From Schistocerca nitens (Eukaryota > Arthropoda > Insecta > Orthoptera > Acrididae), in assembly GCF_023898315.1 (NCBI RefSeq), contig NC_064619.1:501552594-501616593 (forward strand): a stretch of DNA of 64,000 nt, in the 5' to 3' direction. The notes beneath the pieces are model-generated. The model did no database searches and was not told the DNA's origin. It was given only the letters and a program-made list of their open reading frames with translations. Below are positions 63,266 to 64,000 of the stretch, piece by piece. How positions within the stretch are numbered: the first letter of the stretch is position 1; each line of letters starts with the position of its first letter. Position numbers and translations under genes: made by a program.

Positions 63266-64000
63266 ATTGTTCAAAAAAGAAGGCACTGCTATGAACAGTG
63301 TTATTCCATGTAAGTAGGGGGATCAACTTCCCAATACATTAGGTAACTTTAAATTTGTTTGACTTGGGTATAAAGCTGTTGAAGGTTGATGTTCTATGAC
63401 TGATGATTTGTTATGTTCAACACAGGAATGTAAAAATTTAAAAAGTTCAGGAGTATGTTCTATGAACCATGTTTCAATCAATGAATTTTTTTATCTCAAT
63501 ACTCAGTATGTATTTTTTTTTTCTTCAACTGTAAATGAATCTTCTAGGTTTCTATGTATGTAGGTTAGTCCCCACATCATAAGCATAGGCCCTAATATTT
63601 TTTAATTGTTTTCTCTTTTCATGAATCAACATATCCTTACATACTCTGGTTTGTGTGGCTGATTGGTTTTGTGCTATACTCCTACTTATGATTGAGTGTA
63701 TTCTTGTCATCAGTACCCATTGTTGTGAGTTTTTTGAGTCTGCTCACTCGTTGTACACTTAGGCTCTGAATTTTTTCTTCTCTTTTGATGATTTTGAAGG
63801 CATGACTTAATAGATGTAAACTTGAAGTTTGTAATTCTAGTACTTTACATTGCCTCTTCACTTATTTCTATAGTTTAGTGTTGTAGTGTTATAGTTTTGA
63901 CTTTGTATCATTTGTCTTGGAACAGAATATTCCACAGAAATGAAAAGTCAAACACCATGTCCTCATATATGTATAGATTATGACTTGTATAATAAATATT
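63266..64000 (+). repeat. 3' non-coding end of Gypsy X (with the segment shared with 5.8 kb)
   Basis: 63567-63840 matches 5815-6092 in direct orientation. The rest is AT-rich with no ORF. If an LTR is present here it is not paired within the window, so its limits are unknown. Confidence 0.6.

Larger units (their letters stand above)
47150..63950 (+). mobile_element. Gypsy-type LTR retrotransposon X, target of at least six later insertions
   Basis: Pieces in order: gag (47150-48350), a linker interrupted by mariner, SINE and non-LTR sequence, RT N-terminal part (to 51957), BEL insertion, RT and RNase H (58667-59580), fold-back PLE, integrase first part (60402-60990), long-TIR transposon, integrase end (62879-63265), 3' non-coding sequence with a match at 5.8 kb. 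About 10.5 kb of the span is inserted DNA. X is related to Y by gag, RT and integrase text but is not the same family. LTRs were not identified. The right boundary is beyond the last recognised base or outside the window. Confidence 0.85.

Noticed and set aside
1-64000. CRISPR arrays, operons, tRNA or rRNA genes
   Set aside because: No short regularly spaced repeats with unique spacers exist. The tRNA-like sequences are SINE heads with SINE bodies, lack proper acceptor stems and are not independent tRNA genes.

Overview
The window looks like an arthropod intergenic region, most probably from a large, repeat-rich insect genome. Three tRNA-derived SINE families and the Penelope-like terminal repeats resemble, from memory only, sequences common in grasshoppers and locusts (Orthoptera, e.g. 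Schistocerca). I see no convincing host protein-coding gene, tRNA or rRNA gene and no prokaryotic features. Almost everything recognisable is transposable elements, many inserted into one another. AT-rich stretches between them hold nothing I can name.

Region 1-19.9 kb: a GT/GGGT microsatellite; a Penelope-like element (PLE, 1074-3466) inside a non-LTR reverse transcriptase fragment; a mariner remnant; a 5'-truncated non-LTR element; a Tc1 remnant; a TIR-bounded Tc1/mariner-superfamily element (8529-9942) that itself carries a 35-bp PLE end with a 14-bp target duplication; a PIF/Harbinger-like fragment; an unidentified 173-codon ORF with an arginine-rich patch (12938-13459); and two arms of an interspersed repeat in inverted orientation (about 13355-14410 and 17066-18310), one of which carries a SINE.

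Region 19.9-30.3 kb: a decayed Gypsy relic, then the best-preserved element of the window. This is a 5.96-kb I-clade-like non-LTR retrotransposon on the minus strand (23054-29016) with two intact ORFs, a poly(A) tail and a perfect 12-bp target-site duplication, inserted in the coding region of a Tc1/mariner-type transposase. A roughly 1-kb segment ending in an LTR follows.

Region 30.3-46.6 kb: a second Gypsy relic with a SINE beside it, then a Gypsy element 'Y' with both LTRs (34648-44709), a SINE inside its protease and homopolymer runs inside its coding sequence. Its 5' LTR plus 285 bp of upstream DNA is duplicated at 29.3 kb.

Region 46.6-64 kb: a Gypsy element 'X' (from about 47.1 kb to at least 63.8 kb) that has served as a target for many later insertions: a DD34D mariner (48472-49784), a SINE fragment, a non-LTR fragment, a 6.7-kb BEL/Pao element with 409-bp LTRs (51958-58661, itself carrying a SINE), a PLE-derived fold-back element (59755-60387) and a long-TIR Tc1/mariner element (60991-62876). 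At four of these sites the X reading frame can be followed across the junction, so the order of events can be read directly from the sequence.

Family assignments rest on motif recognition by eye. No database search was run.
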